Positions 37,831-49,848 of a DNA stretch of 64,000 bases are shown here, one piece after another (position 1 is the stretch's first letter; every line of letters begins with the position of its first letter). The position numbers and the translations under genes are program-made. The notes beneath the pieces are model-generated. The model made no database searches and was not told the DNA's origin. It was given only the letters and a program-made list of their open reading frames with translations. Source of the stretch: Galbula dea (Eukaryota; Chordata; Aves; Piciformes; Galbulidae). The stretch lies in assembly GCA_013399015.1 (NCBI GenBank), contig VWZX01008606.1:1-64000 (forward strand). The letters run 5' to 3'.

Positions 37831-40471
37831 TTTATTTTTGCATATTTTAAGAGTTTGTTTCCATTCAAATCCTGAAGCTGATGTTAGATATTTCTTTGTG
37901 CAAAATTTACTGGGAGCTTCAGCCTATTAATGACAGTGAGTATTCATTAATATCTCAGTAATGTGATACAAGCTGGCACTTTGTTTCCTGTCCTGCCATC
38001 ACTTCTCACTCCAGGAGTCAGTTTTTCAGGACAAATGATGAGCTGTCATTCCAGTTGATTGCTGCACTGCAACAGACTATGAAAAATTTAGCTGGAAGTT
38101 TATGGGATGTAAGCAGAGTTTTTCAGTTGTGCAGCTCTAACTATAGCACTAAGCAATTCAGTTTTTAAAGGTAGCTCTTTTTTTCTGTTATCTGAAAATT
38201 ACACCAGAAGAATCTGCAGTCTGTATGCTAAAGAACTGGATTAAGGAAAGCAGTTGCTATTAAAGGAAATGCCAAAAGCTCTTTCAAAATTGCCAGCAGA
38301 GCTTGGTGCTGTGTTGTATCTTTAATTAGCAAATATAAGCTCTAGAGAAGACTAATTCAGGAATATTCAGTAATGACAAGAGATGTGAAAATAAAATGTC
38401 TCTGAGTCTCCCAAGACAAAACCGAAAAAAAAAATATTCACACTTGTCATCAAAGAGTAGTTTGTATCCAGTCACAAATGCAGATGGATAATAACCTGTC
38501 TTGGGATGTTCTGTTCTAGGAGCAAGGATCAATACAAAGCTGTACTGAGTCTCAGGTGAGTGTCATGACTGCAGCTTGTGCTTCCACTGATGCTCTTTTT
38601 CAGATTTTTAAGATTTCAAAGCACTGACCTGATCTCAGTAGGCAGAAGAACAATCTTGACAATAAAAGTGTAAGAAGTGAAATATTAGTTTAATTCATTG
38701 CTGTCTTCATATGGGTTGGCAAATCCTCTGGTTTGAGACCAAGGTAGTGCATGTCCTGTGTGAATTTACTTCTAGGGAAATTTTGGTCTTTGATTGTAGG
38801 CACTTGGTGACCGAGCACTGCAATGTGTACTAATGTATTTTGTTTTTCTCACAATATCTGCCTTAGGAAGTGTACTGTTTGGAGTACACATCCTAAATCA
38901 AATGTTTGTGAAACCTTGTTATTCTATGAATGGATCTTTTCCTAATTTATTACACATCACCTGGCCAATAAGTAGAGGCTTTATAAAACATATACATTCT
39001 GAAAAATTGTGCATGTAAATGTTATTCCCATTTGTCTTCTAGAAGGCAATTAATGTCTTTGTTCCTCTGGTACCAGGTGGCCTACTGGGACGTCAGAATA
39101 ATTGACACATTGGAAGCATTATCTCATGGAATCTCATGTTTATCTTACTTAAGGCAACACATTACTACTACAGGTCAAAAAAATTAATCAGGCTAAGATG
39201 TGTATTCCTTGGATATAATTCAGGGGCTTTAGCAGAATCTCTCTGCATTTATCCCTGAGGATAGGTTGGTACTGCTACTGTGTGCAGCAACAGGGATTTT
39301 AGACAGCAATATCAAGGTCACAATTCACGACATTAGTGCAGGTTCCCATGTTTCCTTCTCAATTCCTTAAAATATTTCTTGGATAGCATGGTCTCTAAAG
39401 AGCCAGGCTTCTCCAAGTGCTGAAGGTACATGCTACAGAATCTTATTAAATAATCTTATTCTTCAAGTTGTTATGTTCAGAAAGAGGGGGTTGGGTCAAT
39501 TTTTTAAGGCACAGTGAGCAGTAAGTAGTCTACATAATTACATTTCAGTCCATATGTTCTTCTGTATGAATCTCTGTTTGCACTTAACTCTTTGCCCTAG
39601 TCTGCAACTATTTGTGATTAAGTTGGTAATAGAGTGCTGACAAGAAAAAGTGTCACATACCTCAGCTGTGTGGTGTGGAGGGAAAATAATTTCTCCTGTT
39701 TGTGTGCATAAAGGTGGTAAGGTCTTTACTGAGAAACTAAAAATGTATAAATTCTGCTTGAGAATAAAAATATTAATGTGCATCAGTATCTGAAAGGTCA
39801 CTTTTAGAGCTGTCTTTCACTGGGTGTACCTTATGAGTACATCACAGTTTCTGGTGTAGGAAGGTAGGTGTACATAGTTGGAAATGCACAGCAACTCAGC
39901 TGCTACCTACTTGCCCTGCTGAACAAATTCTCTGCCTGCAGTAAGATCTGAGCAGCATGCCCCGGGCAATCTACAGTCAGCTCTGAGATTTCAGTGTAGC
40001 TTAAAGCTGTCTAAATACAAGCCATACTTCTGTTTTAAACAAGAGAGGAACAATAAAGGGAACTATTTGGGGCATTTTAAGCTCAGTTGTAAAGCTGCCA
40101 AATTAATTTTGTATTTTGACATATTGCTTGTTAAGTATCTGATCTATTCTGTCAACAGACTACATTCTATTCTAATGCAAATGAAAACCAGTTAGCCAAA
40201 CACCAAAATCCTTTTGTGTCTCTTTTTTCTTCCAACTCTCATGCCATGTTTTAGGAATGCCTCTTGCAGGCTTAGTAGGATATTTTGCTTGGGAGAACAT
40301 TACTGATGTAAAATAAGAACCTTTATTCATCCACAGCTTGAAAACCTCTCACAGGCTGAAAGTCATTAGTGTAGATAAACCCAAATCACTCTTGAATATA
40401 GGAGATGTTTCCTGTGAGCTGCAGTCATTCCTTACAAGCTTTTTTTCTGACTTTCATCTTTAAACAATTAG

Positions 40472-40615
40472 CTCCAAAAAGTGAAGGAGGAAGGAGAAAT
40501 CTGTCCTACACAGATGTCTGCTAAAGCGGTGCTGGAGTCTCCTGAACAAGCACATACAACGTCCGAGAGCATCTCTGGTGCAAAAGATGCATCCCACATG
40601 GTTGTGTCTACTGAG
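40472..40615 (+). other. Candidate protein-coding exon, unassigned
   Basis: An open segment of exactly 48 codons follows a plausible acceptor: a branch-like 'ttctgact', a pyrimidine stretch, then 'aattag'. The in-frame TAG is the acceptor itself. The peptide includes KAVLESPEQAHTTSESISGA, is rich in Ser, Glu, Lys and Thr, and looks like a disordered linker. The segment uses CpG-containing codons (gcg, acg) that are rare in the surrounding DNA. The donor is weak: gag|gtttgg at 40615/40616, with an alternative ttg|gtaacc at 40620/40621. An in-frame stop follows at 40622. I do not recognise the protein. It may be a real exon of a + strand gene, or chance. Confidence 0.25.
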
Positions 40616-42710
40616 GTTTGGTAACCTTTTGCTGGGACAGGCTGGATTAGTGCATGATGCTTTTTCCCCAGATATCTGTCAAAAAGCCCTCAAGGCTTCT
40701 AGTCACTCTTTCTCTAGACCTCCTTTTTTTTTGCTGGGCATATTTCTTCTTGCTTCCTCTTTCAGATCTTCAGCTATCCTGCAACTGGGGTCTGAAGCCT
40801 GGGTATTGGTGCCCTTTTCTGTAAAAATGTGGGACCTGGGGAGAGGAAAAGAAGTGAGGGGAAGCAAATGTCTGCCTAGTTTTCATTTGAACCTAAGTTA
40901 GAGGCTGGTACCTTGGAAGTGCTTTTGGTTTCATATCCTAGATACATTAGATGTAACTTCAAACCAGCAAAGACAGGCAATTATGATTTTCATGGTACTG
41001 TTTTCACCTAAATGTAATATTCCTATTTACAAGGAAAACAGACTCTATAATACCAACAAATGAGATCTCCAAATGATTTTTCAAACTGTCATGATTTAAA
41101 TAGATAACCTTAAATTAGGACTTTACATGCTTTCTTTTGTCCTGTTAGGATACAATAATGGATATAATTTTTCTAATCAGATGAAAATTACAGATGACAT
41201 AAAAATACTGGCTGTGTCTTTTGCTGGGTGTTTGATCCAAGTCCCTTTCCATATCTACCCTCAGTGTTGTCTTTGCCTGCCCTGCTCAAAACAAACATTT
41301 CAAAATGCCTGCTACACTACTTTCTTTCACCAAGAATGTTTCTAGTAATAGGCAGGTTTGCCTATATTTTCTCAGAGGTCCAAGTGAAATATGAATGTCT
41401 TGGTTTGAGTCAGAACAGAACTAATTCTATTCAGTGATTTGACTTTTCAGCTCAGTCTCTTCTCAGTGATGCACTGTCTGCAGTGAACAGGATGTTTTTG
41501 CAGACAGCGTCTGCTTCTAGCAGTGGTAACACTTGATGTTTAGAGTTAGTACCAATAGTTCGTGTGCAGAGCAAGGTCATTGCTACATCTTGTCCCCCAC
41601 ATTGGGGTACAGTAAGTAAAAGATCACACCTGCAAGGAGGAGGGGGCAGGACATGTGACCCTAAACTGCCAAATCTGTGCTGAAGAGTTTGTAATGAATG
41701 TATAAAGGAACAAGAACCAATCTAGATTTGAAAGATAAATGTCTAAAATGCCTAAGATGTGCCCAAGAGGAAGCATGAACAAAATGGTCATATGGTGATT
41801 TAACTACTTTATTAACCTATTTAATTTTTGGCCATTTAGGAGTTTATAAGAACAGCTTTGGAAGCTCTAGAGAAAAGAGGGTTCTTCTTGCTGCCTTAAT
41901 GCCCATACAAAATAAATTCAGATGTAAAAATTAGATTTAAGCTTGAACAAAACTATAGGTCTAAATGGTATATATTCAAGATGTGGTTATTTTTCAAAGA
42001 GGGATCTAGCTGGAAGGGAAATGATGTGCACATTCAGCAGAAGATTTTGGGAATTTTTTTGGGGGGGGATAAACAGGAGGGGACAGGCCAGATTCAGTCT
42101 TCTGCCCCGTGAGGTGTTATAACTGGTTAGCTAGTGGGATGCTGGGCAAAGCTTCATGTTAAGAATGCATTACCAAGTTTCTGACTGGCTGAGGCTCTTA
42201 TTTAGGACTGTTAGCAATTCAGGACCATCAGGAGTGGCAGCCAGCCACACTCTGAACACCTACCTCTGTATCTTCTGTGAACTGCTCTCTTAATTCCATG
42301 TCTGCCTCCCTGAGCTGATGGTGATACAGGATTTTCCTTGAGATGCTGAACTACTGCAGGCTGGACACTGTTGTACATCTCTCCCACGGTGACGCTTGAC
42401 TTATTTTAATTGCTTGCTTTTCAGAGTATGACTTTGAAATCCACCATAATCAAAACTAATTTGTAAGACTTGCTGTAAGATTTCACAGCTAGAGACCTAT
42501 GAAAGAAAGGTTTTCTCTGAACTATGCTCAGGGAATGGATTTCCAGGCAGCTTTTTTTTTGATTGTATGTCTGCTCAAAAATTCAGCTTCACGTATTCTG
42601 TTTACAGAAGGATCTGGGACAATTGCAACAGAGCAGAGATAGATATAAATGAAGAGTCCATAACTCATAGAAGTGAAAGGATCAAAAAAGTATCCATCTT
42701 TTTCTTACAC

Positions 42711-42776
42711 AGTTATTACTATAACTGTTACTATAGTAAGTTATTACTATAACTTACTATAGTTATTACAATAACT
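42711..42776. repeat. AT-rich palindromic tandem block
   Basis: A perfect inverted repeat has 14-bp arms (ctatagtaagttat at 42731-42744 and its complement at 42749-42762) around a four-base loop, tact. The 14-mer 'gttattactataac' also appears at 42712 and 42740, with a one-base variant at 42762, so the hairpin is embedded in a small tandem array. Confidence 0.85.
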
Positions 42777-45234
42777 CAACTTTATTCTGAAAGTGAAAAA
42801 CACTGTGGAAAATAAACAGTTGAATATGTTTTGTAAAAGAGACAAATGAATCTTGCTACCTTTGCCCTCCTTGCAGTCATCCATATTTCCTGTTTCCAAA
42901 ACCACCCAGTTCTGTATGGGGCAACAAACTCATCCAGTTAAGCTACCAAAACAATTCTGTGTTGCTCCCATGATCAGCCCTACACTCACATTGCTGAGTA
43001 CTTAAGTCCTAGCTGAAGTAAGTAACTTGATTAAAGAAAAATATTCAGGTTAGCCTAGATATTTGCAGTAAATTTTAGAGCAGTTGCAAATATATATGTT
43101 GAACATAAGGTGACAGCTATTTTGAATCTTTTGCTCAGCTTTACATGTCAAACAATGAGGTCTGAGGTGCACATTGTTTAAATGCTTATTGCCAAGCCCT
43201 CATCAAAACTCTCTTGCAGAAATAGAAAGAGACCTGTTTCCTCTGCATGTCATACACTCTTCAAACTACTAACAGTTGCTAAAGTGATATGAAGGGTATT
43301 ACTTAGGGTTTCTGCATACATAAGAGAAGAGGAGGGGGCAAAACCCACCAAATACTCAACCAACTCTGTCTCTGTTTGGAGTTATCTTCTCATCTGAGAT
43401 CCAAAGTCTGTCCTGAACACTGAATACTTTTACCTTAAGAGTATTATGGCAGGCAAGTGAGAGTAGCTATGCTGTCATCCATCTCTAACTACCTATTTAA
43501 TTTGGTAAATACAGAAGTTGTGAGAACATCCAAATATTGATTACAATCTGTGGGAACTGGTTGTTTTCTTTCAGTGGAATGAGATCTGTTGACAAGCAAC
43601 CTCTATCAAACACGGGAGAGCATTAGGCTGCTATAGCTGAGCTTCAAATACAGCTTTCATGTGTCCCTCCATATTTCCCTCCAGGAAAATTGTTATATGT
43701 TAATTTAAGCATCTAAGTGCAGAATTTGGAAATAATGAAAATGAAGCTCCATGTTGCAAAAACTTAAGAGATTAACAATTAGTTAATTATGGTCTATGAA
43801 GTATGCAAACCCTTTGAGTTTTGAGCAAAGGCTTTTATAAAACAATAAAAAAAAAAAGATAGAAGCGCCTCATTGTTCAGAGTTTGATTTTCTGTAAGGA
43901 AAAAATGCCCTTTAAAAAAATTGTTTCTTCAGTTAATAAATAACCCAGAGCTGAAACTTCAATTTTCAGAAGAGCAAAAGAATATATTTTATTAACTAAG
44001 AGATGGGAAAATAAAATTTCACTTCCTGGGGAAAGAAACAGATTGTGCCTCTTAATGACTTTGCATTTGTTCAAGTAATTTTGTAGTCAGTTAGGAATGG
44101 ATCTGAATTGTAGCTGCATTTATTATTATTACTAATATCTGGACTATCATAATCAAAACAGAAGTGTTAAAATGCTCCTGATCAGACACTGGGCAGAGAT
44201 GGAGAATGTGCACAGCCCACCAAAATAATTAAGAATATATCCAAACATTCTGGCCAAAATGAGCTGTATCCTCCACAATTTCCTGTTGTTTTCCTCTAGA
44301 CAAACCAAGCTGAAAACAGACACTGATTTAATTTGGGAAGGGATACGTTGTCTGTCTGATGCCTTGTTTTCTGCTTGTTCATGTCTTGCCAACAATTATC
44401 TTGTCAAGAGGTAGTGTAGGCAACAGAGGAGCAGTTAGAAAACTTCTGAATGGAGGTAAACATTTTTGCTGCAATAAAACTTGATCTAAACCCAATTAAA
44501 TATTATTATTTAAAGAACTTAGCTGCTTGTTTTCCAGTAAGACAAATAGTACCTTTACAATTGACATTTTCTGGACCTGAAGCCCTGCACATTAATGCAG
44601 ATTATGGCACAAAACAGATTTAGACCTGAAACTAAGATTAATTAGAGAAACATGGCATAGAGCTGTCTCTGTGCTGGTTTACAGTGCTGTTTGTTGAAAA
44701 GGATGTAGCTGGAATGCTCTTGCCCTCAAAGTGTCCTCGTGGGACCTGGGTCATTGGGACTTTGTAGCTGGGAGCAACTTAGGACATGACAAGGCTGACT
44801 TCCATGCCAATGCAGCAATATCTGTAGGAAGAAGCAATCTCTTTTTAGACTTCTATTGATTAGTATAATCAACTTTAAACTCTGAGCAATTGTTCTCCAT
44901 CTGTTTTGGCTTTAAAGGTTTTTGTTCCTTGCTCGGATCAAAGAAAGCTCTAGTGTCCAAAAGATAATCTGTTTCTTTCTAAAAATAGTGGTTGGAAACA
45001 TTGCCTCTCACTCCAATCCTTGTCTTATTTATATTCTTAAATCATCTTGGGTAAAACACTGCTGGTACTTCTGGTGTATATGTGGCTTCTTGTGAAATCT
45101 GCCCAATGAAAATGGGCATTTGTTTAAAGTCTGAGTAATATATATGCACACAGGTCACATCTAAAGATTATAAATATACATCTGGATCAATACAGATCTT
45201 AAAAATCCACTTAGACATTGGATTTCCTGATGCA

Positions 45235-45690
45235 ATGACATATCTGGTGAGATTGCATCTCAAATATTTTGTTCAGTTTGGGGCCCTTCACTGCAGGAGG
45301 GACTTTGAGCTGTTGGAACATGTCCACAGAAAGGTAACAAATTTGGTGAAGGGTCTAGAGCACAAATTTTATGAGAAAATGCTGAGGGAACTGGGGTTGT
45401 TTAGTCTGGAAAAGAAGAGGCTCAAGGTAGACCTTCTTGCTCTATATGACTACCTGAAAGGAGGTTGTAGTGAGGTGACGCTCAGTCTCTTCTTCCAGGT
45501 AACAAGTGATAGGACAAAAGGAAATGACTTCAAGTTGTGTCAGGGAAGGTTCAGACTGGATATTAGGAAGAATTTCTTTACTGGGAGAGTTATCAGGTAT
45601 TGGCAGAGGTTGCCCAGGGAGGTGGTGGAATCAGCACCCCTGGAAGAGTTCAAAAAACATGTAAATGTGGTGCTTGGGGACAGGGTTTAG
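45235..45690 (+). pseudogene. CR1 ORF2 C-terminal relic, 151 open codons
   Basis: A continuous frame of 151 codons, about the last sixth of a full-length CR1 ORF2 polyprotein (endonuclease plus reverse transcriptase). Conserved pieces can be read in order: a start at YLVRLHLKYFVQFGALH, then LGLFSLEKKRLKVDLLALYD, YLKGGCSEV, FRLDIRKNFFTGRV and LPREVVESAPLEEFKKHV, ending in GDRV-stop at the family's normal terminus. The ATG at 45235 lies at the truncation edge and is not the ORF2 start. The catalytic YxDD box and the endonuclease lie upstream in a full element and are missing, so it has no enzymatic function. Open reading this long in an old copy is mildly unusual but within chance. Confidence 0.9.
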
Positions 45691-45770
45691 TAGTGAGCAT
45701 GGTAGTGTTGAGTGGGCACAGTTGAATTTGATGATTTTGGAGTTTTTTCCAGCCACAATGATTCTATGAT
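45236..45770 (+). mobile_element. CR1 LINE fragment, longest copy
   Basis: About 535 bp, the most complete CR1 in the window. It starts in ORF2 at 'catatctggtgagattgcat' and includes 'tttggggcccttcactgcag', 'ggttgtttagtctggaaaag', 'gactacctgaaaggaggttg' and 'gttgcccagggaggtggtgg'. The ORF2 stop comes at 'gacagggtttag', followed by the 3' UTR 'gttgaatttgatgattttgg' and the tail 'aatgattctatgat'. ORF2 reads through without a break (next entry). The endonuclease and catalytic reverse transcriptase parts are absent. Confidence 0.95.
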
Positions 45771-46623
45771 CTAACCTGTCCAATAGGTAGAAGAAGTGCC
45801 AAGCTTATGGGACATAAGGAATCCTCTTGTTTTAAATGTGGCTTGAAATGTTACACTCCTATGAAAGTAGGAGTGAGGAAGGATGTGGTGGGATGCAAAA
45901 TTTGGTCTTTTGTTGGCTTTTGTGCTGCAAAATAACTTTTGATGGCAGCTCATGGCAAGCTTTAGAAAAAGATGTACGTCACCTCTTGGGCAATGTGCTG
46001 GCTTGTTTGGGAGAGAATGTTGGCTCAAAGACGTCTTCTGTACTCGGATGCAGTAGATGTAAGGATTCAGGCTAAAAGGCAGTATGAAATTCAATTTACC
46101 ACTTGGATTTTTCTTTCAGGAAGATTTGGAAACTGGTAATGCACTTAATAATGCAGGAGCACATGATGGCTGAAACATAATTTTCTTTCTTTACATTTGT
46201 AGTTCTTTTGTAAAGGTTACAATATCTTTTGGAGCGTGTTCATACGCTTTGGGTTTTTTGCATTTGCTTTGACAGCAAATACTGAAAGTATAGCAATGTT
46301 ATTTGCCTTATATTCAGGGCAGGGGAGAGGCAGAATCCTAGTGTTTAGTAAGGGAAGGAAAAACTTGTATTTCAAAGTTTGTGTCTGTTAATGCTTGTGT
46401 AGAAATTAAAAAAACAAACACACTTTTTAAAGGAGACATTAGCAAGATCATAATCCAAATACTTCTAGTGCAATGTGACCTTGTCCTGCTGTTCTGGACT
46501 GCACATTGGGACTGTAATTAAAGTGCATGAATACTAATATCTACTGTTAAAATGAATCTGAAAATAATTGTGACTAAGGCATGAACTTCAAGAGAAACAT
46601 GATGGTGTTCCTAACAGTTCTTG
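45771..46623. other. Noncoding spacer between CR1 copies
   Basis: No gene or repeat is recognised. The 107-codon minus-strand open frame at 45771-46094 abuts the CR1 tail and has no recognisable product. A strong acceptor-like tract 'tttttctttcag' ends at about 46120, followed by a 17-codon frame starting EDLETGNALNNAG, with no convincing donor. Confidence 0.5.
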
Positions 46624-46771
46624 AGTTGGAATGACTTCCCCTGGAGCATTCAAATATGCATAGATGTGGTGCTCGGGGACATGGTTCAGTGGTGAGAATG
46701 GTAGTGTTGGGTGGATGGTTGGACTTGATCTCTGAGGTCTTTTCCAAACATACTGATTCTGTGATTCTATT
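46624..46771 (+). mobile_element. CR1 LINE fragment, 3' end
   Basis: About 148 bp: 'tagatgtggtgctcggggac', 'atggttcagtggtgagaatg', 'gatggttggacttgatctct' and 'gaggtcttttccaaacatac', then the tail 'tgattctgtgattctat'. The usual ORF2 stop (tag) has become cag. The left edge ('gttggaatgacttcccctgg') is degenerate. Confidence 0.92.
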
Positions 46772-48197
46772 AAAACCTTGTCACAGAAGTATTTTGTTTT
46801 GAACTTTTCTGCCTGTGCTTAAATAGTCCCAAAAGTTTGGATATGGTTTCTGACACCTCATCACCATGGTGATCAACTCTGTGCACGATCTAATAGCATG
46901 AGGCAGTGCAAAAAACCTCAACCATACTTCAGCAGCTCTGTTTATTTACATTTATATACACTGTGAAGAAAAGGTTTTCCTTTCCACCAATAAGGTGGAG
47001 GAGCACCAGCAGCCACAGGAAGATGTAAGGGAGGGTAGACCAACATTGGAGGGAAAAAATGTTGAGGTAGATATAATCTTTGGTTCTTACTCCAAATTAT
47101 GGAAATGCAAGATGGAGCAGTCTGATGCTAGAAGCAAGATGCAGAAGGCTTTGTCTTGGCTGGTGCAGGAGTCTTCCTGGTAGCACTAATGCTGAGGGTG
47201 GTATTGGATTATGTCAAGAAATCATGAGGCTCTGAACTTAAGGATCAAAAATTGAAGATAAGGTTTTTATATCATGCCTCTATTTTTAACTTTCTTGGGG
47301 CTCTCTAAAATTTGGCATCTGCTTAAATTTTTCTCTCTTTTTTTTTGTTCCTGTTTGATTCATAATTTTAAAAATTTGCATGAACAGACTTTGAAATCCA
47401 TAATAGAGGCAATGGTATTTATAGCAGAGCAAGGAAAGGTTAGTTTAGGCAATGTTCCTATCTAGTCTGGGTCGGTCTGTCTTTTCAGCCTCCCACATTT
47501 CAGGGATGTCAGGTTGTTAAATAAGCAGTATGTTCTCCAGATTGATTAATGCTTCCTTTTTTCCTTCATATGCTCTTCACCAAGTGTTGCAGAGAACAAG
47601 AACTGGTTGAATCAAGTGAAGGGGCAAGGGAAAACAGACTGTGTGGTTCAGTTACCCATAAAGCCTTGAGCCTAATGGGAAGCATATCTGTGAGACCTGG
47701 GCAAAACCATCTCAGATACAACCTGTAGTGCCTGCTGACCTTCAGGAGGCGGTGGCACAGCCTGCTATGTTATATCATTTTACTTCATAAATATTTGAAC
47801 TTTTTTGTCTTACTGGCAACCTTTCTGAATGTATTTTGATAAATAACCTGTGTTTTATTGTGGTGAAACTACTGATATTTTCATTTGTCTTATTCTTTAA
47901 CAGAAAGGCCTCAGTATTAGCATTTGCTTAAACCAAGATCTTCACTTCTAAAATTATCCTTATATTGAAGGGAAACTGTTGAGGATGGGATATTAGCTGG
48001 GTGAGTATCAGCTCACTTTATTTATAGCAGAGATGGGATGTCTGGGGTCGGGGGAAAGCGGTAGCGTGCTTTCAGCTTCTCTTTGGAGTTTGGGTTTCCT
48101 TGTGCAAAGGAACAAAACAGAAAAAGGTTTTGGATCCCTTTTAGTAGGATGGAAAAGAGGGAAGGGCAGAATAGTGTGTGGTCTTGTCCCATCTTTT
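46772..48197. other. Noncoding spacer between CR1 copies
   Basis: No gene or repeat is recognised. About 48040-48070 holds several CpGs close together, but the patch is far too short for a CpG island. Short open frames (for example 46995-47183) are unrecognisable. Confidence 0.5.
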
Positions 48198-48629
48198 GTC
48201 CAAAGAAGGGTAATGAAGCTGGTGAAGGGTAAATGACACAAGTCTTATGAGGAGTGGCTTAAGGAAAGGGGGTTGTTTAGTTTGGAGAAGTGGGGGCCCA
48301 GGGGAGATCACGTTGCTCTATACAACTACCTGAAAGGATGTTGTAGTGAGGCAAGGTTGGTCTCTTCTCCCAGTTGGCTAGCAATAGAACAGGAGGAAAC
48401 GGCCTCAAGTTGCACCAGGGGAGGTTCAGGTTGGATATTAGGAAAAATTTCTTTGGTTAAACATTGGCACAGGCTGCCAAGGGAAGTGGTGCAATCATCA
48501 TCCCTGGAGGGGTTCAAAAAATGTGTAGATGTGGCACTTCATGACATGGTTTAGTGGCAGGGGGGTGTTGGTCAACAGTTGGACTTGATGATCTTGGAGG
48601 TTTTTTCCAACCTTAATGATTCTATGATG
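48198..48629 (+). mobile_element. CR1 LINE fragment
   Basis: About 432 bp covering ORF2 C-terminus and 3' UTR. Landmarks are 'gggtaatgaagctggtgaag', 'gttgtttagtttggagaagt', 'caactacctgaaaggatgtt', 'ccaggggaggttcaggttgg', 'ttcatgacatggtttag' (Asp-Met-Val-stop), 'cagttggacttgatgatctt' and the tail 'aatgattctatgat'. About 10 bp are missing near 48454 relative to the copies at 29135 and 45236. Confidence 0.95.
48273..48554 (+). pseudogene. CR1 ORF2 relic with compensating frameshifts
   Basis: A 93-codon open frame ending in the CR1 stop. Its first third (HVALYNYLKGCCSEAR) and last third (HWHRLPREVVQSSSLEGFKK, ending HDMV-stop) are in the CR1 ORF2 frame. The middle (about residues 30-58) reads an out-of-frame peptide rich in Ser, Thr and Glu. 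An indel after the SEAR codons and the deletion near 48454 cancel each other, leaving the frame open by accident. It is a dead fragment. Confidence 0.8.
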
Positions 48630-49848
48630 TCTCTCCATCCACCACCCACTCTGTGTCAACTGGGCAGTCTGTAAAAACAGATTTTCGCTGTGTCAACTTG
48701 TGTCCCCTTCAAATGTGAAAGACAAATTACCCACACTTTCTAGTAGATTACTTCCATGTGTAAAAACCCTCTCATCGTGTACTTAAACTTGGTGGCTTTA
48801 CACCCTTGTTAAACAAATGCACCATTCTGAGCTCTGTTTGAGCAATGAAACAATCAGATTGTTGTAATGTCAGTAATTGTTTCTTTTGGGGCAGCACTGT
48901 AAATACAATCCACGCCAGAAGGTTGGGTTGTCAGGTGAGAGCCACATCTCCTTCACACCAGCTACTTGCCACAAGGTCCAACAGTTCTGTCTCCAGGGTT
49001 TTCTTCTGTGTTTCTCTGTACTTTTTAAAGTATTAAGTCAGCTGAGTTACATTACATTTCTTTAACCTTTTAAACCTTTCTTGAGCACTTCCTCCAGTGT
49101 GGCATCAGCTGAAAAATCTTTCAGAACAAAATCACAGTAATATGTCCCAATTTTTATCTATCATATTTAGAGGTGCTTGGACAAATGACGGTTGTGGCTA
49201 TTTTTTTCCCCTACCGCATTTTTTCCATTTGTGAAGACACAAATTCTTCATGAGCTTACCTCACAGTTTCTTTTGGAGAAGTCTCCAACTCTTTCTAGCC
49301 ACAGCCCTCAGGACATTTGAACATTCAAACTTTTGGATGTTTGTTTGGATTTTTTCTTTCTGGATTTCCCCACTGGCAAATATATAGTGCTGTCTAAAAC
49401 TAATGGCAATGCCCAAAATGTAGCACAAAGAAGAAAAGGAAAAGAAAGCTATGAAACTAATGTGAGCTGATGCAAGCTGCCAAGGAAATAACAAAGGGAT
49501 AAAAAACATAGTAATTTTTTCTGACAAAAAAATAAAAGACAAATAAAAGGTAGACAGCTGTGCAAGAACCTTTTGCACTCTCTCCTGGATCTGCTTTGTC
49601 CTTATGCTTGTAGTGAGATCTCCCCTGGCAGTGTTTGCGAAGGATATGTTTTATGAGAAACCAGTTTAAGAAATGAAGCAGTGGGGAAGGTGGAATTACC
49701 ATGAATTATTTCTCCCTCCTTTGCCCTGATCAGATTCTGTTTCTCTCTCTGGCAGTCCTGCCAGTTGCACTTGAAGGCAAGCAATTCCAATTTGAAGGTG
49801 TTGATCCTTTTTTTCTGTTGAGAGTTATGTTAAATATGATGATTTAGA
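48630..49848. other. Noncoding spacer between CR1 copies
   Basis: No gene or repeat is recognised. On the minus strand 49264-49650 is open for 129 codons and reads as hydrophobic stretches typical of AT-rich noncoding DNA. It has no ATG at its start and no family resemblance. Confidence 0.5.

Larger units (their letters stand above)
34715..45235. other. Noncoding DNA, longest interval without recognised transposon
   Basis: 10.5 kb with no CR1. It contains a compound microsatellite (35249-35290), a 66-bp tandem duplication (37701-37830), exon-like segments at 37067, 37361 and 40472, and a palindromic AT-rich block (42711-42776). A weaker direct repeat pairs 'aggctacaggggcacat' near 35006 with 'aggctataggagcacat' near 35149. 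The 107-codon open frame at 40578-40901 does not resemble a known protein. Confidence 0.55.

Noticed and set aside
40578..40901. 107-codon plus-strand open frame
   Set aside because: It overlaps the better exon candidate in a different frame, has no recognisable domain and has a length within chance.
46121..46174. 17-codon frame (EDLETGNALNNAG) after a strong acceptor
   Set aside because: It is very short and the only donor-like site (ctg|gtaatg) would leave a 16-base exon. There is no further support.
49264..49650. 129-codon minus-strand open frame with hydrophobic stretches ending beside a donor-like gag|gtaagc
   Set aside because: About six frames this long are expected by chance in 64 kb at this composition. 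There is no ATG at its start and no family resemblance, and Phe/Leu/Ser-rich hydrophobicity is what AT-rich noncoding DNA gives.
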